A DNA stretch of 64,000 nt. Origin: Salarchaeum japonicum_A (lineage in GTDB: Archaea; Halobacteriota; Halobacteria; Halobacteriales; Halobacteriaceae). The DNA lies in NCBI RefSeq assembly GCF_049705945.1, contig NZ_JBNAMV010000001.1, positions 1 through 64,000 of the forward strand, read 5' to 3'. A program made the position numbers and the translations under genes. Below the pieces are notes generated by a model. That model was not told the origin of the DNA, ran no database searches, and saw nothing but the letters and a program-made list of their open reading frames with translations. This document shows positions 1-7,980 of this stretch, piece by piece (within the stretch, counting starts at the first letter, position 1; every line of letters starts with the position of its first letter).

Positions 1-568
1 CGTGCGGGAACGACCAGTCGAACTCGTGGAGGAGCGGCGCGAGGAACAGCGAGGAGTCCGCGACACGGCCCGTGAGCACGACATCAGCGTCCGCGTCGAG
101 CGCCTCACGAATTGGGTCGGCGCCGAGGTAGGCGTGGGCGGCGAGCGTCCGGTCGCGGTACGCCGCGGTCGGCTCGCCATCGAACGTCGTCGATTCGAGC
201 GAATCGAAGCCGACCTTCGACCCGGTGACGCTGGCGACGCGGAGGCCGTCGAGGCCGGCGTCAGCGGCAAGCGAGGTCGTGCGCTCCGCGGCGGCGTCCG
301 GGTCCGCGGCCCCCATGTTGGTGACGACGGTGATGTCGTTTCGCGCGCAGTTCTCGAGGACTGCGTCGAATCGGTCCACGAGAAGCGGATTGTAGCCGGG
401 GTCATCGCGCTCGCGGCGTTCCTCGGCCAACGCGACGGTGCGCTCGCCGAGGCACTCGAACACGAGGTAGTCGAGGCTGGGGTCTTGGGAGAGTTCGACG
501 GCGGGTTCGATGCGGTCGCCGGCGTATCCGGCGCCGCTGCCGAGACGAACGGCGTCGGCTGTTGACAT
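1..568 (-). CDS. AtuA-like (DUF1446) protein, N-terminal part; runs off the window
   Basis: Reading the minus strand from the ATG at 568 gives an open frame to base 1 with no stop, so only about the first 189 residues are present. The start reads MSTADAVRLGSGAGYAGDRI, followed by PAVELSQDPSLDYLVFECL, the typical N-terminal signature of AtuA/DUF1446 proteins (acyclic terpene utilisation family; exact reaction unknown). A later stretch with VTNMGAADP fits the same family. It is divergent from the 2-hydroxyacid dehydrogenase with 85 bases between them, so they may share a control region. It opens the catabolic island. Family call is firm; substrate is inferred only from neighbours. Confidence 0.85.
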   Translation of the reverse strand, partial: MSTADAVRLGSGAGYAGDRIEPAVELSQDPSLDYLVFECLGERTVALAEERRERDDPGYNPLLVDRFDAVLENCARNDITVVTNMGAADPDAAAERTTSLAADAGLDGLRVASVTGSKVGFDSLESTTFDGEPTAAYRDRTLAAHAYLGADPIREALDADADVVLTGRVADSSLFLAPLLHEFDWSFPH

Positions 569-653
569 GCCTCTGAAATCACGACTACACTACAAAAGTC
601 CAGCGCCGCCAGCGAGCCAAATCTTCATACTGGTCCGGGAACGCTGAGGGAGC

Positions 654-1679
654 ATGCAGTCGGTGTTAGTCACGACCAGCGAATCGCGTCCCGTCCGTGC
701 AGACGTATTGACCGCGGCCCTTCCGGACGACTGGACCGTCGAGACGTACGAAATCGACGCCGACGGCCTGGAACGCGGGTCGGGTGCGGAACTTGCCGCG
801 GCGGCGGACGGGCACGACGCGCTCGTGCTGCGGCCGGGGGTCGCCGACCGCGCGCTGTTCGCGGGCGCGTCGTCCCTGGAGGTGCTCGCCGTGTACGGGT
901 CGGGGTACGGCCGCGTGGACCTGGACGCAGCGACGGAGCACGGCGTCGTCGTCACGCACTCGCCGGGTGCGCCGGGGCCGGCGGTCGTCGAGTACACGAT
1001 GGCGTCGATGACGATGCTGCTGCGGAACATTCTCGGGATTCACCAACGCACGTTGAGCGGCGAGTGGCAGGCGGCGAAGAGCATGGGCCGAGAGCTCGGT
1101 CGAACGACGGTCGGCGTTGTCGGCCTCGGCACGATTGGGTTCGATGTGGCGCAGCGCGCGAGCGGGGAGGGCGCGACCGTACTGGGGTACGACCCGTACG
1201 TCGCGGGCGACCGAACCGACTCCCGCATCTACCCCCGGCACTCGCGCGAGGAGGTTGAGGCGGCGGGCGTCGAGCTCGTTGGTATCGAGGCGCTCGTGGA
1301 GCGCGCGGAGCTGGTGTCGCTGCACGCGCCGCTGACGGACGACACGCGGAACCTCATCGGCGCGGACGAACTCGCGGCGCTCGACGACGGCTACCTCATC
1401 AATGTCGCGCGTGGCGGCGTCGTGGACGAGGACGCGCTCGTCGACGCCGTGGAGAACGACCGGCTCGCGGGCGTGGTCGTGGACGTGCTGTCGGCGGAGC
1501 CGCCGGCCGCCGACCATCCGTTGCTCGCGAACCCGAACGTCATCGCGACGCCGCACGTCGCGGGTGTGACCGACGGCTATCTCGAACGTGGGGCGCGGCT
1601 CGCGGCGGAGAAAGTCGAAACCGTGCTCGGGGGTGGGCGGCCGGACACCGTCGTTAATCCCGGCGTGTACGACGGTTAG
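654..1679 (+). CDS. D-isomer-specific 2-hydroxyacid dehydrogenase (phosphoglycerate dehydrogenase-like)
   Basis: 341 residues, the usual length for the family. The central NAD-binding motif GVVGLGTIG lies near residue 150. The three catalytic positions are visible: Arg in NVARGGVVDED, Glu in DVLSAEPPA, and His in TPHVAG. The family reduces 2-oxoacids or oxidises D-2-hydroxyacids with NAD(P) in the cytosol; serine-biosynthetic SerA is usually longer because of a C-terminal regulatory domain, which is missing here, so a catabolic or detoxifying hydroxyacid role fits better. Its stop overlaps the stop of the convergent short-chain dehydrogenase (1676-1679). Start chosen at the ATG at 654, which directly precedes the alpha/beta fold. 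Confidence 0.88.
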   Translation: MQSVLVTTSESRPVRADVLTAALPDDWTVETYEIDADGLERGSGAELAAAADGHDALVLRPGVADRALFAGASSLEVLAVYGSGYGRVDLDAATEHGVVVTHSPGAPGPAVVEYTMASMTMLLRNILGIHQRTLSGEWQAAKSMGRELGRTTVGVVGLGTIGFDVAQRASGEGATVLGYDPYVAGDRTDSRIYPRHSREEVEAAGVELVGIEALVERAELVSLHAPLTDDTRNLIGADELAALDDGYLINVARGGVVDEDALVDAVENDRLAGVVVDVLSAEPPAADHPLLANPNVIATPHVAGVTDGYLERGARLAAEKVETVLGGGRPDTVVNPGVYDG

Positions 1680-2473
1680 AGGTTGGCGTTCATCGATCCG
1701 CCGTCGATGGGGATGGCGGCGCCGTTGATGTAGCCCGAGCGGGGTGAGGAGAGGAAGGCGACGGCCGCGCCGAACTCGCTGGTGGTGCCGAGGCGGTTGA
1801 GTGGGACTTCGGTAACGCGGTCGTCGAGGCCGTCCTGGTAGTCGTCGTAGTCGCCGCGTTCGACACCCTGGTCGATGAGGTCGGTGATGCGGCTAGTCTC
1901 GTGCGACCCGGGGAGGACGGCGTTCGCACGCACGTCGGGCGCGAGTTCCGTCGACAGCGTCTTCTCCAGGCCGATGACGCCCATGCGGACGGCGTTCGAG
2001 AGCACCATCTGGTCGACTGCCTCCTTGACCGTGCGCGAGGTGATGTTGACGATGGTGCCGCCGGCACCCGCCCGAAGAGGGTCCGCAGCCTCGCGGACGG
2101 TGCGAACGACGCTCATGACGAGCAGGTCGTACGCGTCGTACCAATCCTCGTCCGTCGTCTCCACGAAGGGGCCGGAGGGCGGGCCGCCGGCGGACGTGAC
2201 GAGGTGGTCGAGACCGCCGAACTCGTCCACCGTCGTTTGCACGAGGTTCTCGATATCCTCCGGCTCGGTGAGGTCGCCCGGGACGGGGAGAACGGTCGTC
2301 CCGGCCGGTGCGATGTCGCGGAGTTCGTCGGCGGTGGTTTCGAGAACGTCCGGGCGGCGGCCGTTGATGGCGACGCTCACGCCCTCCCGGACGAGCGCCT
2401 CCGCCGATGCCTTTCCGAGGCCGCTGCTGGATGCCGTTACGAGCGCTGCGTTCCCCTCGATATCGAGGTCCAT
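1676..2473 (-). CDS. short-chain dehydrogenase/reductase (SDR) of the subgroup without the Tyr-x-x-x-Lys motif
   Basis: 265 residues with a Rossmann N-terminus: the cofactor motif is TASSSGLG (residues about 13-20) and the region around GRRPD fits NADP preference. The place where classical SDRs carry YxxxK reads VLSNAVRMGV, so the catalytic Tyr and Lys are replaced by Asn-Ala-Val-Arg. This replacement is seen in a recognised subgroup annotated as 3-oxoacyl-ACP-reductase-like proteins, so it is not sequence decay; the reaction is unknown. The C-terminus (FLSSPRSGYINGAAIPIDGG) is normal for FabG-like SDRs. Downstream of and co-directional with the MFS transporter (38 bases apart), so probably in one transcript. 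Confidence 0.85.
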   Translation of the reverse strand: MDLDIEGNAALVTASSSGLGKASAEALVREGVSVAINGRRPDVLETTADELRDIAPAGTTVLPVPGDLTEPEDIENLVQTTVDEFGGLDHLVTSAGGPPSGPFVETTDEDWYDAYDLLVMSVVRTVREAADPLRAGAGGTIVNITSRTVKEAVDQMVLSNAVRMGVIGLEKTLSTELAPDVRANAVLPGSHETSRITDLIDQGVERGDYDDYQDGLDDRVTEVPLNRLGTTSEFGAAVAFLSSPRSGYINGAAIPIDGGSMNANL

Positions 2474-2510
2474 ACGCAGTCCAGTGGGCGGGCCGAGTTA
2501 ATCGTTCGCG

Positions 2511-3779
2511 TTAGTCGGCCGAGTACGCGGTGGCGCCCTCGGGGGCGCTGGTGGCGTGAGCGAGGAGGACGCTCGCGACGCCGACGAACACGGCGACGAC
2601 GCCCGCACCGACGAGAATCCAGCGGAGCGCATTCGCGCGTCCGAGCGACGGTTCGAGGACGGCGAGGAGGCCGCCGATGGTGACGGGCGTGAGGGTAGCG
2701 ATGGCACGCGCGCCCGACTCGGAGAGGCTGACGAGGCCGCCACGGAACCTGGGTGGGGCGACACCAGTGATGATGCTGCGGTAGAGCGAGAACGTAATGC
2801 CGACGCCGACACCCATCGCGACGACCGAGGGGACGGCGAGCGGGACGGCGGACGTGAGCGCGAACGTCGCGAGGCCGCCGCCGAGCAGGACGTTCGCGCC
2901 GACCAGCGGGATGGCGTCGTGGTCGAACCACGCGGTGATGCGGCCGGCCTGCGTCGACGTGACCGCGTAGACGATGCTGAACGCGGCGACGAGCAGACCG
3001 GCCTGGCTCGCTGACCCGCCCTGGATGCGGCCGATGACGAGCGAGTTGTAGGTGAGGAAGGCGAAGAACGGCATCGCGACGATGGCGCGCGCGACCAGGT
3101 ACGCGGCGGCGTGCGGGTGGGCGGCGAGCCGGGCGAGTCCGCGGCCGTATCCCGTCTCGGCGGCTGCTTCGTTGTCGGGATCGCGGCCGTCGTCGGCGGG
3201 TTCGTCGAAGAACAGCCAGACGAGGGCGGCGATGGGGAGGGCGAGTGCGTAGATGAAGAAGGGGTACTGCCAGGCGGCGACGACGACGATACCCGCGATA
3301 GCAGGGAAGACGGCCTGGGAGAGACCAGTGACGCCGAACCGGATGCCCTGCGCGGTGGCTTCGGTGTCGTCGGCGTAGAGGTCGCCGAAGGACGTGATGA
3401 TGATGGGGGTGATGCCCGCGAACCCGACGCCCTGAAGCGCGCGGAGGGCGAGTACGACGGTGAAGTCGGTTGTGAGGGCGATGGCTGCGCCGGCGCTGCC
3501 GAACAGGATGAGACCGGTGATGAGGACGGGTTTCCGTCCGATGCGGTCGGCGATAACGCCCGAAATCGGGATGAGGAAGATGGAGGGCGCGCCGACGGCG
3601 GTGACGAGCAGGCCGATTTCGGCGCCGGACACGCCGAACGGTCCCGTGAGCGAGTTCAGGAGGGGAGAGACGAGTGCGGTGCCGAGCGCGCCGATGGCGT
3701 TCGCCGCGAGAAGGAGGCGGAACTCGTCGTCGTGGACCATGCTCGCGTTCCGCCCGAACAGCCTGCCGACCCATGTCAT
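2511..3779 (-). CDS. MFS transporter
   Basis: About 422 residues from the ATG at 3779 (an upstream in-frame GTG/TTG extension to 3827 would add 16 unconserved residues). The protein has about 12 hydrophobic segments and the loop 2-3 signature GVIADRIGRKPVLI typical of major facilitator carriers. The cytoplasmic middle loop is acidic (ADDGRDPDNEAAAETG), as expected for a halophile. It lies between the aldehyde dehydrogenase and the SDR on the same strand, which suggests import of the pathway substrate or export of a product. Family certain, cargo unknown. Confidence 0.88.
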   Translation of the reverse strand: MTWVGRLFGRNASMVHDDEFRLLLAANAIGALGTALVSPLLNSLTGPFGVSGAEIGLLVTAVGAPSIFLIPISGVIADRIGRKPVLITGLILFGSAGAAIALTTDFTVVLALRALQGVGFAGITPIIITSFGDLYADDTEATAQGIRFGVTGLSQAVFPAIAGIVVVAAWQYPFFIYALALPIAALVWLFFDEPADDGRDPDNEAAAETGYGRGLARLAAHPHAAAYLVARAIVAMPFFAFLTYNSLVIGRIQGGSASQAGLLVAAFSIVYAVTSTQAGRITAWFDHDAIPLVGANVLLGGGLATFALTSAVPLAVPSVVAMGVGVGITFSLYRSIITGVAPPRFRGGLVSLSESGARAIATLTPVTIGGLLAVLEPSLGRANALRWILVGAGVVAVFVGVASVLLAHATSAPEGATAYSAD

Positions 3780-3844
3780 TGGGGCGACGTTCTCCGTACG
3801 GGGTGAAAGGCGTACGGGTATCGACAACGCCGGACGGGCGTGGG

Positions 3845-5335
3845 TTAGCCGAGCGTGAACGGGTCGTCGACCTCGCCGGCGAGGTCAACCCAGACGCTCT
3901 TCGTCTGCAGGTATTCTTCGAGGCCTTCGTGGCCGTTTTCGCGGCCGAGGCCGCTGTCCTTGTAGCCGCCGAAGGGCGAGTTGTAGGTGAGGGTGCGGTA
4001 CTCGTTGATCCAGATGGTGCCGGCTTCGAGGGCGTCGGCGACCCGGTGGGCTTTCCGGAAGTCCTCGGTCCAGATACCCGCAGCGAGCCCGAAATCGGTG
4101 TCGTTCGCGCGTTCGATGAGGGTGTCCGTGTCGTCGAAGGTGAGGACGCTGGCAACGGGGCCGAAGATTTCCTCTTGGGCGACGGTCATGTCGTTTTCTA
4201 CGTCGGTGAGGATGGTGGGTTCGAGGAAGCACTCTCCGGGGAGGTCGTCGGGCTGGTGGCCACCGAATCGGAGGGTTGCACCCTCTTTGAGCGCGGTCTG
4301 GATGTACTCGCGGTCAGTCTCCCATTGGTCGCGGAAGGCGACTGGTCCCATCTCGGTCTCGGGGTCGCGGGGGTCGCCGAGGTCGATGTCGCGGGCGCGT
4401 TCGGTGAGTCGTTCGACGAACTCGTCGGCGATATCCTCGTGGACGAACACGCGCGAGCCCGCGAGACAGGTCTGGCCGGTTGCAGCGAAGATGCCCTTGA
4501 TGACGCCGTTGATGGCGTTGTCGAGGTTCGCGTCGTCGAAGACGATGTTCGGGCTCTTTCCGCCGAGTTCGAGGGAGGCGGGGATGAGGTTCTCACCCGC
4601 AGATTTCCCGATGTGCCGGCCGACGCCCGTGCTGCCGGTGAAGGAGGCTTTGTCGACGCCGTCGTGGTTGACGAGGGCGTCGCCGACGGTGCTGCCGCCG
4701 CCGGTGACGACGTTGTAGACGCCGGCGGGGAGGCCGGCTTCCTCGTGGAGGAGGTCGGCGAGGCGGAGCGCGCTCACGGGCGTCTGCGTGCTGGGTTTGT
4801 GGACGAACGTGCAGCCGGCGGCGAGCGCGGGCGCGAGTTTGAACGTCGTGAGGAGAAGCGGGGAGTTCCAGGGAGTGATGGCGCCGACGACGCCGTAGGG
4901 TTCCTCGACGACATAGTTGAACATCTCGCCGTCTTTGCTCTCGACGGGGATGGTGTCGCCTTCGCGGGTTTCGCACTGGCTGGCGTAGTATCGGAACCAG
5001 TCGCCGAGCGAGTTCATTTGGCCGTTCATCTCGCGGATGAGTTTGCCGTTCTGTCGGGTTTCGAGTTCCGCGAGTTCGTCTGCGTGGTCGTCGATGACGG
5101 TGGCGACATCGCGGAGGAGGCTGGCGCGTTCGCTCGGGTGGAGGCCGGCCCAATCGTCGCGTTCGAAGGCGTCGCGGGCAGCATCGACGGCACGGTCGAC
5201 GTCGGTGGCGGTGCCGAGCGGGACGCTAGCCCAAGTTTCGCCGTTGTACGGGAACTCGACATCGGCGCGTTCGGCACCGTCAGATGGCACGAATTCGCCG
5301 TCGATGAACTGGTCGTAGCTCTCGATGTCGGCCAT
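3845..5335 (-). CDS. aldehyde dehydrogenase family protein
   Basis: 496 residues from the ATG at 5335 (MADIESYDQF); the open frame runs much further upstream to 6634 but that part is only antisense of the TAXI gene. The full NAD(P)-dependent ALDH fold is present: TPWNSPLLL near residue 155, Glu256 in ELGGKSP, and the nucleophile Cys290 in GQTCLAG, spaced 34 residues apart as usual. The C-terminal NSPFGGYKDSGLGRE motif is intact. It oxidises an aldehyde to an acid (or acyl-CoA). The best-known relatives act on betaine aldehyde, hydroxymuconic or other short aldehydes. It heads a minus-strand group with the MFS carrier and SDR and is divergent from the TAXI lipoprotein. Confidence 0.92.
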   Translation of the reverse strand: MADIESYDQFIDGEFVPSDGAERADVEFPYNGETWASVPLGTATDVDRAVDAARDAFERDDWAGLHPSERASLLRDVATVIDDHADELAELETRQNGKLIREMNGQMNSLGDWFRYYASQCETREGDTIPVESKDGEMFNYVVEEPYGVVGAITPWNSPLLLTTFKLAPALAAGCTFVHKPSTQTPVSALRLADLLHEEAGLPAGVYNVVTGGGSTVGDALVNHDGVDKASFTGSTGVGRHIGKSAGENLIPASLELGGKSPNIVFDDANLDNAINGVIKGIFAATGQTCLAGSRVFVHEDIADEFVERLTERARDIDLGDPRDPETEMGPVAFRDQWETDREYIQTALKEGATLRFGGHQPDDLPGECFLEPTILTDVENDMTVAQEEIFGPVASVLTFDDTDTLIERANDTDFGLAAGIWTEDFRKAHRVADALEAGTIWINEYRTLTYNSPFGGYKDSGLGRENGHEGLEEYLQTKSVWVDLAGEVDDPFTLG

Positions 5336-5450
5336 ACTGGTATGGGAGAACACGCCACAATAACTCTTTCTGCGGTGAGCGGGCGCGTGGGCGGCGGACA
5401 CGATTGGATATAAGGTGATATGTACAAAACCCATTCCTAAATTTCTATGA

Positions 5451-5484
5451 GTGGTAACAGTAACCAAGGGAAAGTTATTACCAC
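5451..5484. promoter_or_regulatory. inverted repeat overlapping the TAXI gene promoter
   Basis: GTGGTAA at 5451-5457 is matched by TTACCAC at 5478-5484. The AT-rich GTTATTA (5474-5480) lies about 30 bases before the ATG at 5510, where a TATA box of a leaderless haloarchaeal transcript is expected, so the right arm covers the promoter. This is a plausible operator for a repressor; which protein binds is unknown. It does not match the IclR-type palindrome at 17431. Confidence 0.4.
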
Positions 5485-5509
5485 ACGCGGTGAACGCTGA
5501 TGAACGTCT

Positions 5510-6550
5510 ATGGCAGAGCAATCCATCGACCGACGGGAATTCTTGTATGGAACAGCCGCTGTTGGCGCGCTCGGACTGGCCGGATGTGCGAGTGGCGGCG
5601 GCGACAGCGACATGTCGCTTCGCGTCGGCACGTCCGCCGGCGGAACGAAAGAAATCGGTCTCGCAGTCGAACAAGTCGCGACGAACAACAGCGACAGCCT
5701 GGAGTACGCGACAGTCGAGAGTCCCGGATTCATCGGCACCATCCGCCGGATGGCCCAGGGCCAGTTCAACTCCGGTATCACGGACAACAACTCGCTCGTC
5801 AAAGCAGCCAACGACCGCGGGTCGTTCTCCGAGCAGGGCGTCGACAGCATCCCGTGGTACGGCTTCTACGGGTTCCCCTACAACATCTACATCGTCGCGC
5901 GTGACGGCACGGATATTGAGACGTTCGACGACCTCGCCGGCAAGAACGTCTACCCCGCAGAACCCGGCTACTCCACGCGCGCGACATCCATCGACGTCTG
6001 GTCGCAGGAACCCACGGCGGACGTCTACGACCAGATGAACATCGTCGACCTCAGCGTCGAGGACGCCCCCGGCGCGATGGAAGAAGGCGAAATCGACGCC
6101 TGTATCGCGTACGGTGCACCGGGCGCGGGCTACACCGGTTGGGTTACCCAGATCGCGTCCCGCATCGACGTCCACTACGTCGAACCGACGGACGCACTCA
6201 AAGAATCCGCGGCCGCGTACGACGGTGCCGGCACGTCCACCATCGAGTACGGCAACATGCCGCTCGCGGACCAGGACATCGGCACGAACAGTCTGTTCAC
6301 CTGGGACATCCAGTGTAACTTCATGTTCAATCCGACCGCGAGCGACGACGCTGTCTACGAACTCTGTCGAATCGTGGACGAGCACAACAGCGCGGTGAAG
6401 GACACCGCACCCCAGTTCGTCGGCTTCGAATCCACGAGCGACATGCACGCGTCCGCGGTCGGCGCGTTCGACATCCATCCAGGCGCGGCCCAGTACTACA
6501 AGGACAACGACGCGTGGGACGACAGCCTCACCGAGGCCTCCCGCGACTAA
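5510..6550 (+). CDS. TAXI-family TRAP transporter solute-binding lipoprotein
   Basis: 346 residues. The N-terminus has a twin-arginine signal (DRREFLYGTAAVGALGLAGC) that ends in a lipobox, so the protein should be exported folded by Tat and lipid-anchored outside the membrane. The body follows the TAXI (TRAP-associated extracytoplasmic immunogenic) pattern: RVGTSAGGTKEIG, then VESPGFIGTIRRM, and FDDLAGKNVYPAEPG. Binding proteins of this type capture organic acids for a fused DctQM permease. No such permease is seen in the window, so it either works with a distant permease or acts alone. It stands between two minus-strand groups with its own promoter. Confidence 0.85.
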   Translation: MAEQSIDRREFLYGTAAVGALGLAGCASGGGDSDMSLRVGTSAGGTKEIGLAVEQVATNNSDSLEYATVESPGFIGTIRRMAQGQFNSGITDNNSLVKAANDRGSFSEQGVDSIPWYGFYGFPYNIYIVARDGTDIETFDDLAGKNVYPAEPGYSTRATSIDVWSQEPTADVYDQMNIVDLSVEDAPGAMEEGEIDACIAYGAPGAGYTGWVTQIASRIDVHYVEPTDALKESAAAYDGAGTSTIEYGNMPLADQDIGTNSLFTWDIQCNFMFNPTASDDAVYELCRIVDEHNSAVKDTAPQFVGFESTSDMHASAVGAFDIHPGAAQYYKDNDAWDDSLTEASRD

Positions 6551-6587
6551 TTCACGACGTACTTTTTGCCGAGCCAAGACAGGCCAG

Positions 6588-7361
6588 TCAGCGGCCCGTA
6601 AACTCCGCGTCCCGGTTTTCGAGGAACGCGTCAATCCCTTCCGCGGCGTCGTCCGTCTCGAACACGAACGCGCCCGCGAGCCGTTCGAGGTCGAGGCCTG
6701 CCTCTTGGTCGAGGCCGCGGTTCATCGCCTCCTTTGCGAGGCGCTGTGCGACCGGCGCCTGACTCGTGAGACGGTCGGCCATCGTGTCGACCGCGTCCTC
6801 GAACGCATTGCGCTCGTAGACGTGGTTCACGAGTCCGATGTCGTCCGCCTCCCCGGGTTTGACGGTGCGGCCGGTGAGGACGAGTTCTTTCGCCATCCCG
6901 ACGCCGACGGCCTGCACGAGGCGTTGCGTGCCGCCGCCGGCGGGAATGACGCCGAGCGTGACCTCGGGAAGCCCGAACAGCGCGTCCTCGGACGCGAGGC
7001 GGATGTCACAGGCGAGCGCGAGTTCGGTGCCGCCACCGAGCGCAGGTCCGTCGACCGCCGCGACCGTGGGTTTCGGGAGGTCGGCGACGTAGTTGTAGAG
7101 TCCCTGCGCGTACTCGGTGACGTACTCCAGAGCGTCCATGTGGTCGAACTCCGCGAACGAGTCGATGTCGCCGCCCGCGATGAACGCGCCGTCCCCGGCG
7201 CCGCGGAGCACGACGGCACGCGAGTCGTCGTGCGCGACCTCCTCGAACGCGTCCCGGAGCGCCTTTCGCGTCGGAACGTCCATCGCGTTGTTCTTCTCCG
7301 GTCGGTTGACGGTGATGGTGGCGACACGGTCCGTTCGGTCGACGAGTACGCGGTCTGCCAT
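6588..7361 (-). CDS. enoyl-CoA hydratase/isomerase (crotonase) family protein
   Basis: 257 residues, normal for crotonases. The oxyanion-hole segments are seen as GAFIAGGDIDSF (near residue 60) and the block around PALGGGTELAL (near residue 105); the Glu-containing GLPEVTLGVIPAGGG follows. Members hydrate or isomerise enoyl-CoA esters in the cytosol. It is the last gene of a minus-strand row with the AhpD-like protein and acyl-CoA dehydrogenase and converges with the TAXI gene. A TATA-like stretch GCCTATAG lies just upstream of the ATG (about 7383-7390), so it may also have its own promoter. Confidence 0.9.
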   Translation of the reverse strand: MADRVLVDRTDRVATITVNRPEKNNAMDVPTRKALRDAFEEVAHDDSRAVVLRGAGDGAFIAGGDIDSFAEFDHMDALEYVTEYAQGLYNYVADLPKPTVAAVDGPALGGGTELALACDIRLASEDALFGLPEVTLGVIPAGGGTQRLVQAVGVGMAKELVLTGRTVKPGEADDIGLVNHVYERNAFEDAVDTMADRLTSQAPVAQRLAKEAMNRGLDQEAGLDLERLAGAFVFETDDAAEGIDAFLENRDAEFTGR

Positions 7362-7403
7362 ACCAGACGGGTTCGCCCAGGGGGCCTATAGTCCTTCTCA
7401 GGT

Positions 7404-7937
7404 CTAGGGCGTCCAACCGATGAACGACTCGTCCTCAATCGGAACGCTGAGTGCACTGAGGAAGCGCTGGGTGGCGAGGTAGTGGGTTGCGAGCAGTGTC
7501 ACGCCGACGACGGTGGCGTCGTCGAGGAACTCCCGTGCGGCCGCGAACACGGCGTCGTCCACGTCGTCCGTAGCGACAGCACGGGCGTACGTCGTGAGCG
7601 CGACGACGCGTTCTGAGAGTGCGTCCGTGGTTCCGTCCGCCAGCGCGCGTATCTCTCCGGGTGGCACGCCCTCGCTGCGCGCGATTGGGTAGTGCTGGTG
7701 CCACTCGTACTCGGCGTCGAGTTCGCGTGCGACGGCGAGAATGACGCGTTCCACGTCGGCGCCGTTCAGGCCAGCGTCGCTCCAGAGCGCGGAGCCGTAC
7801 CGCATGTACGCTTGGAGAACGTCCGGGTTGTTCGCCATCACGCAGAGGAGGTTGAGTTCGCCCATCGCGTCCTCGGAGAGCAAGTACTGGTAGTCGTCCG
7901 GCAGGTCCGCCTGCTCGCGCATCGGAAGTCGCGACAT
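7404..7937 (-). CDS. carboxymuconolactone decarboxylase/AhpD-like protein
   Basis: 177 residues from the ATG at 7937 (MSRLPMREQADLPDDY). The all-helical CMD/AhpD fold is suggested by the helix LILAVARELDAEYEWHQHYP-like region (near residue 90; seen as VILAVARELDAEYEW followed by HQHYP). Many members carry a CxxC redox pair there; this one has no CxxC, so a peroxidase-type role is unlikely and a lyase or accessory role is possible. Co-directional with the acyl-CoA dehydrogenase (43 bases upstream) and enoyl-CoA hydratase. Family call fairly firm, reaction unknown. Confidence 0.78.
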   Translation of the reverse strand: MSRLPMREQADLPDDYQYLLSEDAMGELNLLCVMANNPDVLQAYMRYGSALWSDAGLNGADVERVILAVARELDAEYEWHQHYPIARSEGVPPGEIRALADGTTDALSERVVALTTYARAVATDDVDDAVFAAAREFLDDATVVGVTLLATHYLATQRFLSALSVPIEDESFIGWTP

Positions 7938-7980
7938 ACGAAACACCGACGGAAACGTGGCGTATGAATCCCCCGATGCC

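Noticed and set aside
3674..5413. 579-residue plus-strand ORF over MFS and aldehyde dehydrogenase genes
   Set aside because: Antisense shadow spanning two real genes with full catalytic motifs on the other strand.
5336..6634. N-terminal extension of the aldehyde dehydrogenase frame
   Set aside because: The extension is antisense of the TAXI gene and shares nothing with ALDH proteins, which start normally at 5335.
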